Shown here in pieces: positions 46,310-56,890 of a stretch of DNA of 64,000 nt (positions are counted from its first letter, which is position 1; the number at the start of each line of letters is the position of its first letter). Source of the DNA: CBFHMJ01 sp965656875. GTDB lineage: Bacteria; Pseudomonadota; Gammaproteobacteria; Enterobacterales; Alteromonadaceae. The position numbers and the translations under genes are program-made. The stretch lies in contig CBFHMJ010000027.1 of NCBI GenBank assembly GCA_965656875.1, positions 248,001-312,000 on the forward strand, in the 5' to 3' direction. The notes below the pieces were generated by a model. The model was not told where the DNA came from. It saw only the letters and a program-made list of their open reading frames with translations, and did not search any database.

Positions 46310-47365
46310 TTAGTCGTCCGATAATTGAATTACTGGTTGTTGAATATTGACTGACGAGTCTGACTCATCAATTGCATAAAGTGTTTTTGCCAGGTTGATT
46401 GCTATTGCATGATATAACGGTGCTACCGGATTGCCATCCTGAGAGACGACAGGCTTACCTTCATCTGCACCGGCTCTAACTTCTGGTACGAGTGGTAATT
46501 GGCCCAGTACATTCACCCCGTAACGGTGTGCCAGGCTGTTTGCACCATCCTGACCAAAAATATATTCCTGATTACCGCACGCTGAACAGTTAAACCAACT
46601 CATGTTCTCAATTAATCCCAAGACTGGAATATTAACCTTTTCAAACATCGCAATGCCTTTTTCAGCATCAGCAAGCGCAATATCCTGAGGCGTTGTAACG
46701 ATCACCGAACCGTTACAAGAAAATTTTTGCGATAGTGTAAGCTGAATATCACCTGTACCGGGAGGTAAATCGACAATCAGATAATCCAACTCACCCCAGG
46801 CGGTGTCAGCAATTAACTGGCTGAGTGCCTGACTCGCCATAGGACCACGCCAAACTGCCGCTTTTTCAGCTGGGATTAGAAAGCCTATCGAATTAACACT
46901 AACGCCATGAGCTGACAATGGAACCATTTTTCCTTCAGCATTTTGCTCCGGTACCTGGCCTGTTAGCCCGGTCATCATCGGAATTGACGGACCGTAAATA
47001 TCCGCATCTAACAAGCCAACTTTTGCCCCTTCCTGTGCCAGTGCCAGTGAGAGGTTAACTGCAGTAGTCGATTTGCCAACGCCACCTTTGCCCGACGCTA
47101 CCAGTACAATATGTTTGATTTTTCCAAATGCAGGATCGCGTTTTACATTCAGCGTAACATCAGCCGTTACCGATTTACCGGTTTGGCTTGCTAACCAGCC
47201 CGTAAACTCTTCAATAATCGACTGAGCTGGGAAAGCCATCGAACCCTGTACTCTGATCGTGGAATCAGTCTGTAAAAACTGTAATTCGGTATAGGATGCA
47301 AAGGCTAATTCTGGAAGGATTTCACTTGTGAATTGTGGTGCTAAATTTTCTATTTCGACATTCAT
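46310..47365 (-). CDS. apbC: iron-sulfur cluster carrier protein ApbC/Mrp
   Basis: A P-loop NTPase that carries and delivers [4Fe-4S] clusters to apo-proteins in the cytosol. The 351-residue protein has an N-terminal MIP18/DUF59-like region (about 1-95), a deviant Walker A ASGKGGVGKST, the LLDADIYGPS switch, VDLPPGTGD, and the cluster-binding CxxC in NCSACGNQ. It is divergent from metG, a pairing known from E. coli (mrp/metG), and upstream of dcd in the same transcript. Confidence 0.97.
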   Translation of the reverse strand: MNVEIENLAPQFTSEILPELAFASYTELQFLQTDSTIRVQGSMAFPAQSIIEEFTGWLASQTGKSVTADVTLNVKRDPAFGKIKHIVLVASGKGGVGKSTTAVNLSLALAQEGAKVGLLDADIYGPSIPMMTGLTGQVPEQNAEGKMVPLSAHGVSVNSIGFLIPAEKAAVWRGPMASQALSQLIADTAWGELDYLIVDLPPGTGDIQLTLSQKFSCNGSVIVTTPQDIALADAEKGIAMFEKVNIPVLGLIENMSWFNCSACGNQEYIFGQDGANSLAHRYGVNVLGQLPLVPEVRAGADEGKPVVSQDGNPVAPLYHAIAINLAKTLYAIDESDSSVNIQQPVIQLSDD

Positions 47366-47521
47366 TACACGGACTCTTGTATTAAAAAAGAACTATTGAC
47401 GCAGCAATTGAAAAAACCACCGTGAATTTAGTGTTCGGGAGGATGAAAAATGCGTTTGAATTATGTAACATCAGCCGCATTATCTCCAGCATTTTCTATT
47501 CAAACGGAAACTACTAACGAC

Positions 47522-49543
47522 ATGTCAACCCGTAAAATACTAGTAACCAGCGCATTACCATATGCTAACGGCTCGATCCATTTGGGACACCTTCTGGAAC
47601 ATATTCAAACTGATATCTGGGCCAGATTCCAACGAATGCGTGGTCACGAGTGTTACAGCGTTTGTGCAGACGACGCTCACGGAACACCTGTTATGTTAAA
47701 AGCGCAGGAATTAGGCATTACACCAGAAGAAATGGTGGCCAAAACCTGTGAAGAACACCACACTGATTTAGCCGACTTTGGTGTAGCGTATGACAATTAC
47801 TACGTTACTCATTCACCAGAGAATCAAGAACTGGCCAGCCTGATATATACACGTCTTCGCGACGCCGGACACATTCAGACGCGTACAATTACTCAGCTTT
47901 TTGATCCGGAAAAGAGCATGTTCTTGCCTGATCGTTTTGTAAAAGGTACTTGTCCAAAGTGTCATGATGAAGACCAGTATGGCGATAACTGTGATAAGTG
48001 CGGCGCGACTTACGCAACAACCGATTTAATCAATCCACGTTCTGCCGTTTCAGGCGCAACACCAGTGCTTAAAGATTCAGAGCATTTCTTCTTTGACCTG
48101 CCTGCATTTGAATCCATGCTAAAAGACTGGCTTCAGTCTGGCGCAGTACAGGGTGAAATCAGCAACAAACTGGGCGAATGGTTTGAGCAAGGTTTACAGC
48201 AATGGGATATCAGCCGCGATGCACCATATTTCGGTTTTGAAATTCCTGATGCACCGGGTAAATACTTCTACGTATGGCTGGATGCACCGGTTGGTTACAT
48301 GGCCAGTTTCAAAAATCTGTGTGACAAAACGGATGGTCTTGATTTTGATAGTTTCTGGAAAAAAGACTCAGACGCGGAGCTTTACCACTTCATTGGCAAA
48401 GACATTACCTACTTCCACTGCTTATTCTGGCCAGCTATGCTGGATGGCGCAGGTTTCCGTCAACCAACAGGTGTTAATGTTCATGGCTTTGTAACTGTGA
48501 ATGGCGCGAAGATGTCAAAGTCTCGTGGTACTTTCATCAAGGCAAGAACATATCTAAATCACCTGAATCCAGATTATTTACGTTACTACTTCGCTGCAAA
48601 ATTGAATAGCGGCGTGACTGATATCGATCTGAACTTTGAAGACTTCATCACCCGTGTAAACTCAGACATGGTCGGTAAAGTGGTTAATATCGCCAGCCGT
48701 TGTGCAAGTTTCATCACCAAGAAATTTGGCGGCAAATTATCTGACAACATCGTTGATCAAGCTCTGTTAAATGAGTTCAATGCTGCATCAGACTCCATCG
48801 CCAATCATTTTGAAACGCGAGAATATGGCCGCGCCGTTCGTGAAATCATGGCACTGGCCGACAAAGCGAATCAATTTGTTGATGCTCAGGCACCGTGGGT
48901 ATTAATTAAAGATGAAGATAAACAGCAATTAACTCATGATGTATGCACCATGGGTATCAACATGTTCCGCATTCTGATGACCTGGTTGAAACCCGTGGTT
49001 CCAGAACTTGCGGCTAAAGCCGAAGCATTCCTGAACACTGAACTGACCTGGGATTCAGCCAGCACACCGCTGCTTGGCCACGATATCAATAAGTTCAAAG
49101 CGATGATGCAACGTGTTGAGAAAGACAAAGTAGAGAACATGGTAGAAGAATCTAAAGAAGAAATAGCAACGGCAGCTAAACCGGTTTCTGGCCCTCTGGC
49201 TGATGATCCAATTGCAGAGACCATCAATTATGATGACTTCGCAAAGATCGATTTGCGGGTTGCAAAAATTGCTAAAGCAGAACACGTAGAAGGCGCAGAT
49301 AAGTTACTTCGTCTTGAATTAGATCTGGGTGGTGAAACTCGCCAGGTCTTCGCGGGCATTAAATCGGCCTATCAGCCAGAACAACTGGAAGGCAAGCTAA
49401 CGGTGATGGTTGCTAATTTAGCGCCTCGTAAGATGCGTTTTGGCATGTCTGAAGGCATGGTATTAGCGGCGGGTCCTGGTGGCAGTGATTTATTTGTTCT
49501 GAATCCTGATGATGGCGCATTACCAGGTATGCGCGTTAAATAG
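47522..49543 (+). CDS. metG: methionyl-tRNA synthetase
   Basis: It charges tRNA-Met and tRNA-fMet with methionine. The 673-residue class I enzyme has the HIGH motif as HLGH, a zinc knuckle with CPKCHDEDQYGDNCDKCG, KMSKS as AKMSKSRGT, the anticodon-binding helical domain, and a C-terminal tRNA-binding OB domain (DFAKIDLRVAKI). I list the ATG at 47522, which gives MSTRKILVTSALPYANG as in relatives. However, the strong GGGAGG at 47437-47442 is ideally spaced for an in-frame ATG at 47450, which would add 24 unconserved residues. It is divergent from mrp, with a terminator at 49572. Confidence 0.96.
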   Translation: MSTRKILVTSALPYANGSIHLGHLLEHIQTDIWARFQRMRGHECYSVCADDAHGTPVMLKAQELGITPEEMVAKTCEEHHTDLADFGVAYDNYYVTHSPENQELASLIYTRLRDAGHIQTRTITQLFDPEKSMFLPDRFVKGTCPKCHDEDQYGDNCDKCGATYATTDLINPRSAVSGATPVLKDSEHFFFDLPAFESMLKDWLQSGAVQGEISNKLGEWFEQGLQQWDISRDAPYFGFEIPDAPGKYFYVWLDAPVGYMASFKNLCDKTDGLDFDSFWKKDSDAELYHFIGKDITYFHCLFWPAMLDGAGFRQPTGVNVHGFVTVNGAKMSKSRGTFIKARTYLNHLNPDYLRYYFAAKLNSGVTDIDLNFEDFITRVNSDMVGKVVNIASRCASFITKKFGGKLSDNIVDQALLNEFNAASDSIANHFETREYGRAVREIMALADKANQFVDAQAPWVLIKDEDKQQLTHDVCTMGINMFRILMTWLKPVVPELAAKAEAFLNTELTWDSASTPLLGHDINKFKAMMQRVEKDKVENMVEESKEEIATAAKPVSGPLADDPIAETINYDDFAKIDLRVAKIAKAEHVEGADKLLRLELDLGGETRQVFAGIKSAYQPEQLEGKLTVMVANLAPRKMRFGMSEGMVLAAGPGGSDLFVLNPDDGALPGMRVK

Positions 49544-49571
49544 TCTTATCAGCTTTATTCACTATTTTTAG

Positions 49572-49599
49572 AAAATCCGGCCTTTGTGCCGGATTTTTT
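49572..49599 (+). terminator. terminator after metG
   Basis: AAAATCCGGC and GCCGGATTTT form a 10-bp stem with a 6-base loop, followed by more T residues. Confidence 0.92.
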
Positions 49600-49676
49600 A
49601 TTTCCATCTGTGGCTGTTGACCGTTGATTGTGCTGTTTCACTTAGAAACCGTAAAACAAAGCTGATCAGAACAAAT

Positions 49677-49712
49677 AAAAAGGGGAGAACCATCAACTGG
49701 TCTCCCCTTTTG
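49677..49712. terminator. bidirectional terminator near the end of zapC
   Basis: An AAAAGGGGAGA arm pairs with TCTCCCCTTTT, with an extra CC/GG pair inside. A- and T-runs flank it on both sides. It can end the minus-strand zapC transcript about 100 bases past the stop. Confidence 0.85.
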
Positions 49713-49808
49713 TTTTACTTTGGCTTGTTAAGCGCTTAAAGCGCCTCACGTAGTGTGTGTTGTCAGTATTTTAATAAAATTGGTTGTGACAGCGCTGAGC
49801 ATCCGGCT

Positions 49809-50357
49809 CTATGCTTGTTGCCTGTAACCCGGGTTCCCCAGAACACCAGCATGACAATCAAAAATTCGGTCCTTCATCACTTTAATAGCATCAAATTGAT
49901 TTAAAGCAGTACCCTCATTGTCCAGAAAGCACTGAGCTTCAATCAAGATACATAACACCGCATTACCGCAATCTTCCACAATCAGAAATTCTGCGCTATC
50001 AACATCACTGTACAAGCGAATCACTGGCTCAATAGCAGACATTGCTTGCTGATTCTGCTTAAAGAACCAACTTTTCGGTAACATCGGTTTGTAAAACCGT
50101 TTAACTGCTACCGCATTCAACATAATTTGTGCTATATGCGGTTCACCCCAACGATTCAAGTCCGATAAATATTGGCTCATGCCGATATAAAACGACGCAT
50201 CATCGATGTTAAACGGTGTGCTATCAATGATTTCTTTGTTTAACTGTTTTTCACGGTATGGCGTTTCAAACACCATCTCGTTATCTAAATCCAGCAGCAA
50301 GCGACTTTCACTGTCCTTCGACAACTGCCAACACCATGTATTTGCTGGTTGTAGCAT
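49809..50357 (-). CDS. zapC: cell division protein ZapC
   Basis: ZapC binds FtsZ and stabilises Z-ring filaments. The 182-residue cytosolic protein matches the family in length, opens with MLQPANTWCWQLS, contains a DLDNEMVF core and a FKPxxxPKSWFF-like segment (FYKPMLPKSWFFKQNQ), and has a characteristic cysteine-bearing end. Its position just downstream of pyrD is the same as in E. coli (pyrD-zapC), which supports the call. Confidence 0.88.
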   Translation of the reverse strand: MLQPANTWCWQLSKDSESRLLLDLDNEMVFETPYREKQLNKEIIDSTPFNIDDASFYIGMSQYLSDLNRWGEPHIAQIMLNAVAVKRFYKPMLPKSWFFKQNQQAMSAIEPVIRLYSDVDSAEFLIVEDCGNAVLCILIEAQCFLDNEGTALNQFDAIKVMKDRIFDCHAGVLGNPGYRQQA

Positions 50358-50473
50358 CGCTAAAACTCTTTCCTGTGTATAGAAATCATCCCGATTATAT
50401 TCTTACAAATTATAAATTTTAGACTTTTTATAATAATTTTTTCGAATGTCAAAAAAAGATTAATTACGGATCT

Positions 50474-51484
50474 TTATAGTGCGTCAGTGATCGTTTTGAT
50501 CAATTCCGGACCTTCGTAGATAAACCCTGTATAAACCTGGACTAACGATGCTCCGGCATCCATTCTTGCTTTCGCTGACGATCCATCATTGATCCCACCT
50601 ACACCAATGATCGGGATGGTAGGATCCAGTTGATCACGCAACTTTTCTGTCACCTGCTGACTTTTTACCTGCAACGGTAAGCCACTCAAACCACCAGCTT
50701 CTCCACCATGAGTCAGATTCTCAACTCCCTGTCGGTCTAACGTGGTATTGGTCGCAATCACACCATCAACCTGATTTTTATTAAAGCAATCAGCAATCCA
50801 ACCCAGTTCCTGCTCATCAACATCTGGTGCAATCTTTACAACCAGAGGTACTTGCTTGTTGTGTTTTACACTTAGATCCGCCTGCTCTGCCTTTAATGAC
50901 TCAATCAGGTCATTTAACGCTTCTCCATATTGTAATTCTCGTAAGCCGGGGGTATTTGGGGATGAAATATTAACGGTGATATAAGAAGCATGTTCATACA
51001 CTTTTCTCATACAGTGAATATAGTCATCTTTACCCTGCTCGTTAGGCGTGTCTTTATTCTTCCCTATATTAATGCCTAGAATACCGTCATAACGCGCACT
51101 CTTAACATTGTGAACTAACGCATCAACGCCTTTATTGTTAAATCCCATTCGATTGATAATCGCTTGAGCCTGTGGCAAACGAAATAGCCGTGGTTTCTCA
51201 TTTCCAGCCTGTGGACGTGGCGTAATGGTGCCAATTTCAATGAAACCAAATCCCATTGAGCCGAAGGCATCAATACAATCGCCATTTTTATCCAGTCCCG
51301 CTGCAAGCCCTACCGGGTTTTTAAACTCCAATCCCCACAATGACACAGGTTTTACCGGTGTTTGTTGTTTCCACAATTGACTTAGGGGTGAATGAGCATG
51401 ACGGGACAAGGTTGAAATCGCAAGATCATGACTCTTCTCAGCATCCATCTGAAACATGACGTTACGAGCTAATTTATAGAACAT
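50474..51484 (-). CDS. pyrD: quinone-dependent dihydroorotate dehydrogenase
   Basis: Class 2 PyrD oxidises dihydroorotate to orotate with quinone at the inner membrane, the fourth pyrimidine step. Length 336. It has the amphipathic N-terminal helix (MFYKLARNVMFQMDAEKSHDL), NPVGLAAGLDKNGD, the class 2 catalytic Ser in NISSPNTPGLR, APDVDEQEL, and the FMN-binding IGVGGINDG. It lies upstream of zapC in the same orientation with about 115 bases between. Confidence 0.97.
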   Translation of the reverse strand: MFYKLARNVMFQMDAEKSHDLAISTLSRHAHSPLSQLWKQQTPVKPVSLWGLEFKNPVGLAAGLDKNGDCIDAFGSMGFGFIEIGTITPRPQAGNEKPRLFRLPQAQAIINRMGFNNKGVDALVHNVKSARYDGILGINIGKNKDTPNEQGKDDYIHCMRKVYEHASYITVNISSPNTPGLRELQYGEALNDLIESLKAEQADLSVKHNKQVPLVVKIAPDVDEQELGWIADCFNKNQVDGVIATNTTLDRQGVENLTHGGEAGGLSGLPLQVKSQQVTEKLRDQLDPTIPIIGVGGINDGSSAKARMDAGASLVQVYTGFIYEGPELIKTITDAL

Positions 51485-51509
51485 GGCGAAATTTCCGGAG
51501 TGGTAATCG

Positions 51510-51534
51510 AAAAAAGGCCCGTATACACGGGCCT
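51510..51534 (-). terminator. terminator of the NAD-glutamate dehydrogenase gene
   Basis: AGGCCCGT and ACGGGCCT with an ATAC loop. A T-run follows on the minus strand. It separates gdh from pyrD. Confidence 0.9.
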
Positions 51535-51561
51535 CAAAGGTTTATTTAGTTATTAACTGCT

Positions 51562-54500
51562 TTAACCCGCTGAGTGGTCGCAGTTCAGGCTAAGTAACAT
51601 CAGTTCACGTAGAGCGACTGAGAACTTAGCGAATTCATGACTTTGCGAAGTCTTGAATTCAGCCAGCATTTGACGCCAGCGTTCAAGTAACTTGTCTTCG
51701 GATTCCAGCCAGTTTTGTAGCTGTTCCTCAGCGTTACAATCTGACTCGCAGCTACGAAGCACAACATTCGTTAATGCACGTTGTTGCCAGTCCAGCTCTT
51801 CACGATATGAAGCTCGGGCCAGTGCTTGCCAATGATTCTGGACTGGTTGATGCGTAATCTGATCAAGGAACCAGTGAAGATCAAGACTGGCACCCAGTTT
51901 GAAGTACATTTCAGATACCAGAGATACCGGTTTTTCAACATCCGAAGCAATCTGAGCGATATCCATTAGCGAGAAGATTGTGCTCAGGTTAACAATGTAT
52001 GTCGCTACATCACCAGGTACACCTTCACCCACCAGACTTGCTGCTTCTTCCGATAGCTGCTTGTACTCATCTTCAACCAGGTAATTACCCAGGTTAGCCA
52101 TCAAATCGTCAAATACATCACGATAGAATTCGATAGTAGCTGGAATATCCAGTGCTTTGTTGCGATGTCTCAGGAACCAGCGAGTTGCACGACGTACATT
52201 ACGACGGATTTGGAACAACATCTCCGTTTGTACAATCGTTGGGATTTGATTATCCAGCGACGCAATTTGTGACCAGTAATCAGTCATACGGAAAATATCA
52301 CGCGCCATAACATAACAAATAGCCACTTCATCGACAGGTGCGCCCGTCTCTTCCATCATACGATGCATGAAGTTAACCCCCATGTCGTTAATGATGTCGT
52401 TAGCCAGTTTGGTCGCGATGATTTCTTTACGCAGTGGATGTTCATCCATTGCTGCTTCAAAACGTTCCTGAAGCACTGGAGGGAAAGCACCAATCAACAG
52501 TTGACGGAAATATGGATTATCACAAATTTCAGGTGTAACTAATGTCTCTTTCAGTCCCATCTTCGCATAAGCAACCAGTACCGACAGTTCTGGTCGTGTT
52601 AAGCCATTACCTTTAGCAAGACGCTCTGACAACTCATCATCGGATGGCAGGAATTCCAGTTCACGATTCAGATTGCCTTCTTTTTCCAACCAGTGGATAT
52701 AGCGAATATGCTCTTTTAACTGGTTCTTCGCTTTAAGATGAGTAATAGAAATTGAATGAGTCTGGCGGTAACAATCTTCCAGTACAATTTCAGCGACATC
52801 ATTGGTCATATCGATCAACAACTTGTCACGTTGTTTCATGGTGATATCACCATCTGTCACAAGGCTGTTCAACAGAATTTTGATGTTTACTTCATTATCC
52901 GAACAATCCACACCACCAACGTTATCCACGAAGTCAGTGTTAATTCGACCACCATTCATGGCGTATTCGATACGGCCTAATTGTGTCAGACCCAGGTTAC
53001 CACCTTCACCGAAGATCTTAGCCCGAATCTCAGAACCATTGATACGTAATGTATCGTTCGCACGGTCTCCAACTTCAGAATCAGATTCAGACGCGCCTTT
53101 GATATAAGTACCGATACCACCATTCCAAAGCAGATCGACCGGAGCTTTTAATAACGCCTTAATAAGTTCATTTGGCGTCATCTTCGTTTCTTTGGTATCA
53201 ATCAGCTTTTTGATTTGAGGCGTCAACTTAATTGACTTGGCGCTACGTGAGAAAATACCACCGCCAGCAGAAATTAAGCTTGCATCGTAGTCTTCCCAGC
53301 TAGAACGCGGTAGTTCAAACATACGCTTACGTTCAGCGTAACTGGCTGCGGCATCAGGCGTCGGATCAATGAAAATATGCATGTGGTTGAATGCAGCAAC
53401 AAGGCGTGTGTGCTCAGATAGCAGCATACCATTACCGAATACATCACCCGCCATATCTCCAATCGCAATACAGGTGAAATCAGTCGTTTGACAATCAATA
53501 CCACACTCACGGAAATGACGTTTAACCGATTCCCAACCACCACGCGCTGTGATACCCATCTTCTTGTGGTCATAACCAATACTTCCGCCTGAAGCGAATG
53601 CATCACCTAGCCAGAAGTCATATTCTTTTGAGATTTCATTGGCGATATCTGAGAAAGTTGCCGTACCTTTATCCGCAGCAACAACCAGATAAGGATCATC
53701 GCCATCCAGACGAGCAACATCTCTCGGTGGAATAATATCGCCGCGTGAAATGTTGTCAGTAATGTCTAGCAATGCGCGAATAAAGGTTCTGTAACAGGCT
53801 TTACCTTCTTCAAAGAACGCATCACGACCACCTGTTGTTGGTAGTTTTTTACAAACAAAACCACCTTTTGCACCAACAGGTACAATAACCGTGTTTTTAA
53901 CCTGCTGTGCTTTAACCAAACCAAGGATTTCTGTTCTGAAATCTTCGCGTCGATCTGACCAACGCAAACCACCACGCGCCACTTTACCACCACGAAGGTG
54001 TACACCTTCGATACGCGGTGAATAGACAAAAATTTCAAAATGCGGCAACGGTAATGGCATTTCAGGAATCAATTCAGGACGAATTTTGAAGGAAATATAT
54101 GGCTTCTCTTCGCCAGCTTCTGATTTCTGGAAGTAGTTAGTACGTACCGTTGCATTAATCATCGCAACATAGCTACGAATAATGCGGTCGTCGTCCAGGT
54201 TCGCGACGTCTTCAAGGTATTCGTTTATTTTGCCTTCAAGCTTTTCAATCGCCGTTTCTACTGGCTTTCCTTCGATATTGAAACGTGTTTCAAACAAGGT
54301 AACCAGAATGGCCGCAATGTGTGGATAGTTTGCAAATGTACTTTCAACATAGCTTTGACTGAACGTGCTACCAATCTGACGAAGGTATTTCGCGTAGGAA
54401 CGAAGAATCGTCGCCTGACGACCTGACAAGCCAGCGCCCAGTACCAGGCGATTAAAACCATCGTCTTCCAGCTGACCTTGCCATACTTTGGAGAAAGCAT

Positions 54501-56409
54501 CCTGGAAACGATCCTGACACTGTGCAATATCCATTTGTTGCGAGCTTGAGTGCAACATTGAGAAATCAAGAATCCATCCGGTTTTCGCGCCTGCGCAGTT
54601 AACGGCAAATGGTGTTTCACCAATAACACGTAAACCGAAGTTTTCCAGAATCGGCAGCACGTCTGATAAATGAATCGGATCGCCCGTATGATACAGACTC
54701 AAACGAACCATTTTGCTGTCGGCTTCTTCTTCCTGAGGACGATAGAACAACATTTCCAGTTCGTTGTCATCGCTTAGTTTTTCAAGACGCTCAATATCAA
54801 CTACAGCAACTGTTGGTAGCACAGTATCTTTATAGCTTGACGTAAATGCACGGTCATATTTCTTCGCCAGTTCAATGCCTTTTGATTCACCAAAAGCATT
54901 TACCAGAGCTGACTTTAATTTGTCTTCCCACGTTTTCGCGGCTTCTACCAGATTTTGTTCAATTGCTTTCACATTAATGTCTGCGTTGTTATCTTCTACT
55001 CGTACAATATAGTGCGTTCTGGCCAGAACAGACTCTGAGAAGAAAGTAGTAAATTCTACGTAATCCTCGCTTCCGAATTCGCGTTGCAAAATCGACTGAG
55101 TTTCACGTCGTAGCAAGGTGTTATATCGTTCACGCGGTACGTACACCATGCATGAAACAAAACGACCAAAAATGTCTTTTCTGACGAAAAAGCGCGTCAT
55201 ATCGCGTTCCTGCATTTGCAGAACACCCAGCGCCGTTTCTTGTAGTTCTTCTTCTTTGGCCTGAATAAGCTCGTCACGAGGATACGTTTCAAGAATATTC
55301 AAAATTGCTTTATAAGCATGACTTCCTGCAACAAAACCAGAGCTGTTAAGAATACGATTCATCTTTTGACGAATCAGAGGAATATCACCTGGATTATTGT
55401 TGTAGAAGGTCGATGAATATAAGCCAATGAAGCGGTGTTCACCAATAACTTCGCCTTTTTCGTTGAAGCGCTTGATACCGATATAATCGATATACGCAGG
55501 ACGGTGAACCCGAGACTTGGAATTAGTCTTTGTCAGAATCAACAAACGATCATTCAATGCTTCTTTTTTTGCTGACTCAGGCAATGTAGAAAGCATACGA
55601 GGCTTACAAGCATTCGCATTCTTCATTAAGCCTAAGCTACTGGATGCGTCACCCTGCAATGTGTGATCGCCTTGAATAGCTTTCAGGTCATACTTCCGAT
55701 AGCCCATGAATGTGAAGTGATCGTTTGCCACCCAATTAAGGAATTCGATTGCTTCATCCAGTTCTTCTTTAGTACCAGGATAGCTATCGTTGGCTACGTC
55801 TTTGATAACATCAAGTAAGGTATTGCGAATCGGTTGCCAATCTTCAACCGCTTTTGAAACATCCTTAATCGCAAGAATCAGTTCATCTGAAAGTGTTTTG
55901 AGATCTTCTGCGGTGTTTTGACGATCTACTTCAACCAGGAATACGGTTTGAACACAGGTGTCATCCTGCCGATCAGCAGGTTGTAGGAATTGAGTAATTT
56001 CGCCTGATGATTTACGTTCAAAGAACATCGGGCTGTGAAGCAGTAAATGAGAAGTGACACCGAGGCGACTCAGAACCATGCGAACTGAATCCACCAGGAA
56101 TGGCATATCTGTCACAATAATTTCGATAATGGTGTGAGGTGATTCCCAGCCATTTTTAGATAGCTCAGGATTGAATACCCGGACACGAGCATTTTCATCA
56201 TTCTGACTGTTTAAGGTATGCCATAAACTTAATGCAGCACCGTATAAATCACCATCATTACGATGCGCTAAATCTTCTTTAGAAATATTGCTGTAAAGTT
56301 TTTCAGCAAATTGCTCGACTAGTCGGGCCTGGTCACCCTTTACTTTTTTTCGGATGAGTTTTCCGACATTTTCTAACAGGACAGTAGGTTGACTATCTGT
56401 TAATGCCAT
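51562..56409 (-). CDS. gdhB: NAD-specific glutamate dehydrogenase, large 180-kDa class
   Basis: A 1615-residue cytosolic enzyme that deaminates glutamate to 2-oxoglutarate. This is the L-GDH180 class: long N-terminal regulatory and ACT-like regions (about 1-700), then the catalytic dehydrogenase core with RGGLRWSDRREDFRTEILGL, VKNTVIVPVGAKGGFV (substrate-binding Lys), the DMAGDVFGNGMLLS segment of the NAD domain, and a helical C-terminal domain. Length and motifs are complete. In Pseudomonas-like bacteria it supports growth on amino acids. Monocistronic; a strong terminator follows and pyrD is next. Confidence 0.97.
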   Translation of the reverse strand: MALTDSQPTVLLENVGKLIRKKVKGDQARLVEQFAEKLYSNISKEDLAHRNDGDLYGAALSLWHTLNSQNDENARVRVFNPELSKNGWESPHTIIEIIVTDMPFLVDSVRMVLSRLGVTSHLLLHSPMFFERKSSGEITQFLQPADRQDDTCVQTVFLVEVDRQNTAEDLKTLSDELILAIKDVSKAVEDWQPIRNTLLDVIKDVANDSYPGTKEELDEAIEFLNWVANDHFTFMGYRKYDLKAIQGDHTLQGDASSSLGLMKNANACKPRMLSTLPESAKKEALNDRLLILTKTNSKSRVHRPAYIDYIGIKRFNEKGEVIGEHRFIGLYSSTFYNNNPGDIPLIRQKMNRILNSSGFVAGSHAYKAILNILETYPRDELIQAKEEELQETALGVLQMQERDMTRFFVRKDIFGRFVSCMVYVPRERYNTLLRRETQSILQREFGSEDYVEFTTFFSESVLARTHYIVRVEDNNADINVKAIEQNLVEAAKTWEDKLKSALVNAFGESKGIELAKKYDRAFTSSYKDTVLPTVAVVDIERLEKLSDDNELEMLFYRPQEEEADSKMVRLSLYHTGDPIHLSDVLPILENFGLRVIGETPFAVNCAGAKTGWILDFSMLHSSSQQMDIAQCQDRFQDAFSKVWQGQLEDDGFNRLVLGAGLSGRQATILRSYAKYLRQIGSTFSQSYVESTFANYPHIAAILVTLFETRFNIEGKPVETAIEKLEGKINEYLEDVANLDDDRIIRSYVAMINATVRTNYFQKSEAGEEKPYISFKIRPELIPEMPLPLPHFEIFVYSPRIEGVHLRGGKVARGGLRWSDRREDFRTEILGLVKAQQVKNTVIVPVGAKGGFVCKKLPTTGGRDAFFEEGKACYRTFIRALLDITDNISRGDIIPPRDVARLDGDDPYLVVAADKGTATFSDIANEISKEYDFWLGDAFASGGSIGYDHKKMGITARGGWESVKRHFRECGIDCQTTDFTCIAIGDMAGDVFGNGMLLSEHTRLVAAFNHMHIFIDPTPDAAASYAERKRMFELPRSSWEDYDASLISAGGGIFSRSAKSIKLTPQIKKLIDTKETKMTPNELIKALLKAPVDLLWNGGIGTYIKGASESDSEVGDRANDTLRINGSEIRAKIFGEGGNLGLTQLGRIEYAMNGGRINTDFVDNVGGVDCSDNEVNIKILLNSLVTDGDITMKQRDKLLIDMTNDVAEIVLEDCYRQTHSISITHLKAKNQLKEHIRYIHWLEKEGNLNRELEFLPSDDELSERLAKGNGLTRPELSVLVAYAKMGLKETLVTPEICDNPYFRQLLIGAFPPVLQERFEAAMDEHPLRKEIIATKLANDIINDMGVNFMHRMMEETGAPVDEVAICYVMARDIFRMTDYWSQIASLDNQIPTIVQTEMLFQIRRNVRRATRWFLRHRNKALDIPATIEFYRDVFDDLMANLGNYLVEDEYKQLSEEAASLVGEGVPGDVATYIVNLSTIFSLMDIAQIASDVEKPVSLVSEMYFKLGASLDLHWFLDQITHQPVQNHWQALARASYREELDWQQRALTNVVLRSCESDCNAEEQLQNWLESEDKLLERWRQMLAEFKTSQSHEFAKFSVALRELMLLSLNCDHSAG

Positions 56410-56826
56410 TTATAAATCCTTATTACCTGATTGGATGAGATCGCTCTCATTATTGAATTGAGGACTGCGCCTGCCCCCTGTTAACAGTCATTGGTATAAG
56501 TTATAGGTCATAAGACAAAAATTGTCCTGAAATCAACGTAAACTCCTTCTTATATGACTCCTTCCCTGTCACCTCATCTGAATGAAATTGCATTGGTATG
56601 CAACTCCCAGATTACATCACGCCAGTTGGATACTTATCAGCTGTTTTTTAGGCAAAACGCATGATTACGACAGCATAATCACAGGAGCGGAGTTTATTAG
56701 TAAATAGTTCGATTTACGAGGGGTTTTACCAGCTTTTTTGCAGGACGGACCAGTTAATTTACAACCTGGTGAAAACTATTACCGCCAACAGGCCCACGGG
56801 TTTCTATATTGAACACATTTACGTAC
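56410..56826. other. intergenic region, nothing recognised
   Basis: About 420 bases with the NAD-GDH leader on the right side of the minus-strand gene. No ORF, RNA gene or convincing promoter pair is seen. Confidence 0.4.
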
Positions 56827-56863
56827 AAAAAAGCCCCGAATCATGATTTTATGACTCGGGGCT
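56827..56863 (-). terminator. terminator of the YCF48-RND genes
   Basis: AGCCCCGA-TCAT and ATGA-CTCGGGGCT form a long stem with one mismatch and a GATTTT loop. A T-run follows on the minus strand. It lies 28 bases past the RND stop. Confidence 0.9.
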
Positions 56864-56890
56864 GTTTGACTTTATGTAGTGCTGAACAAA

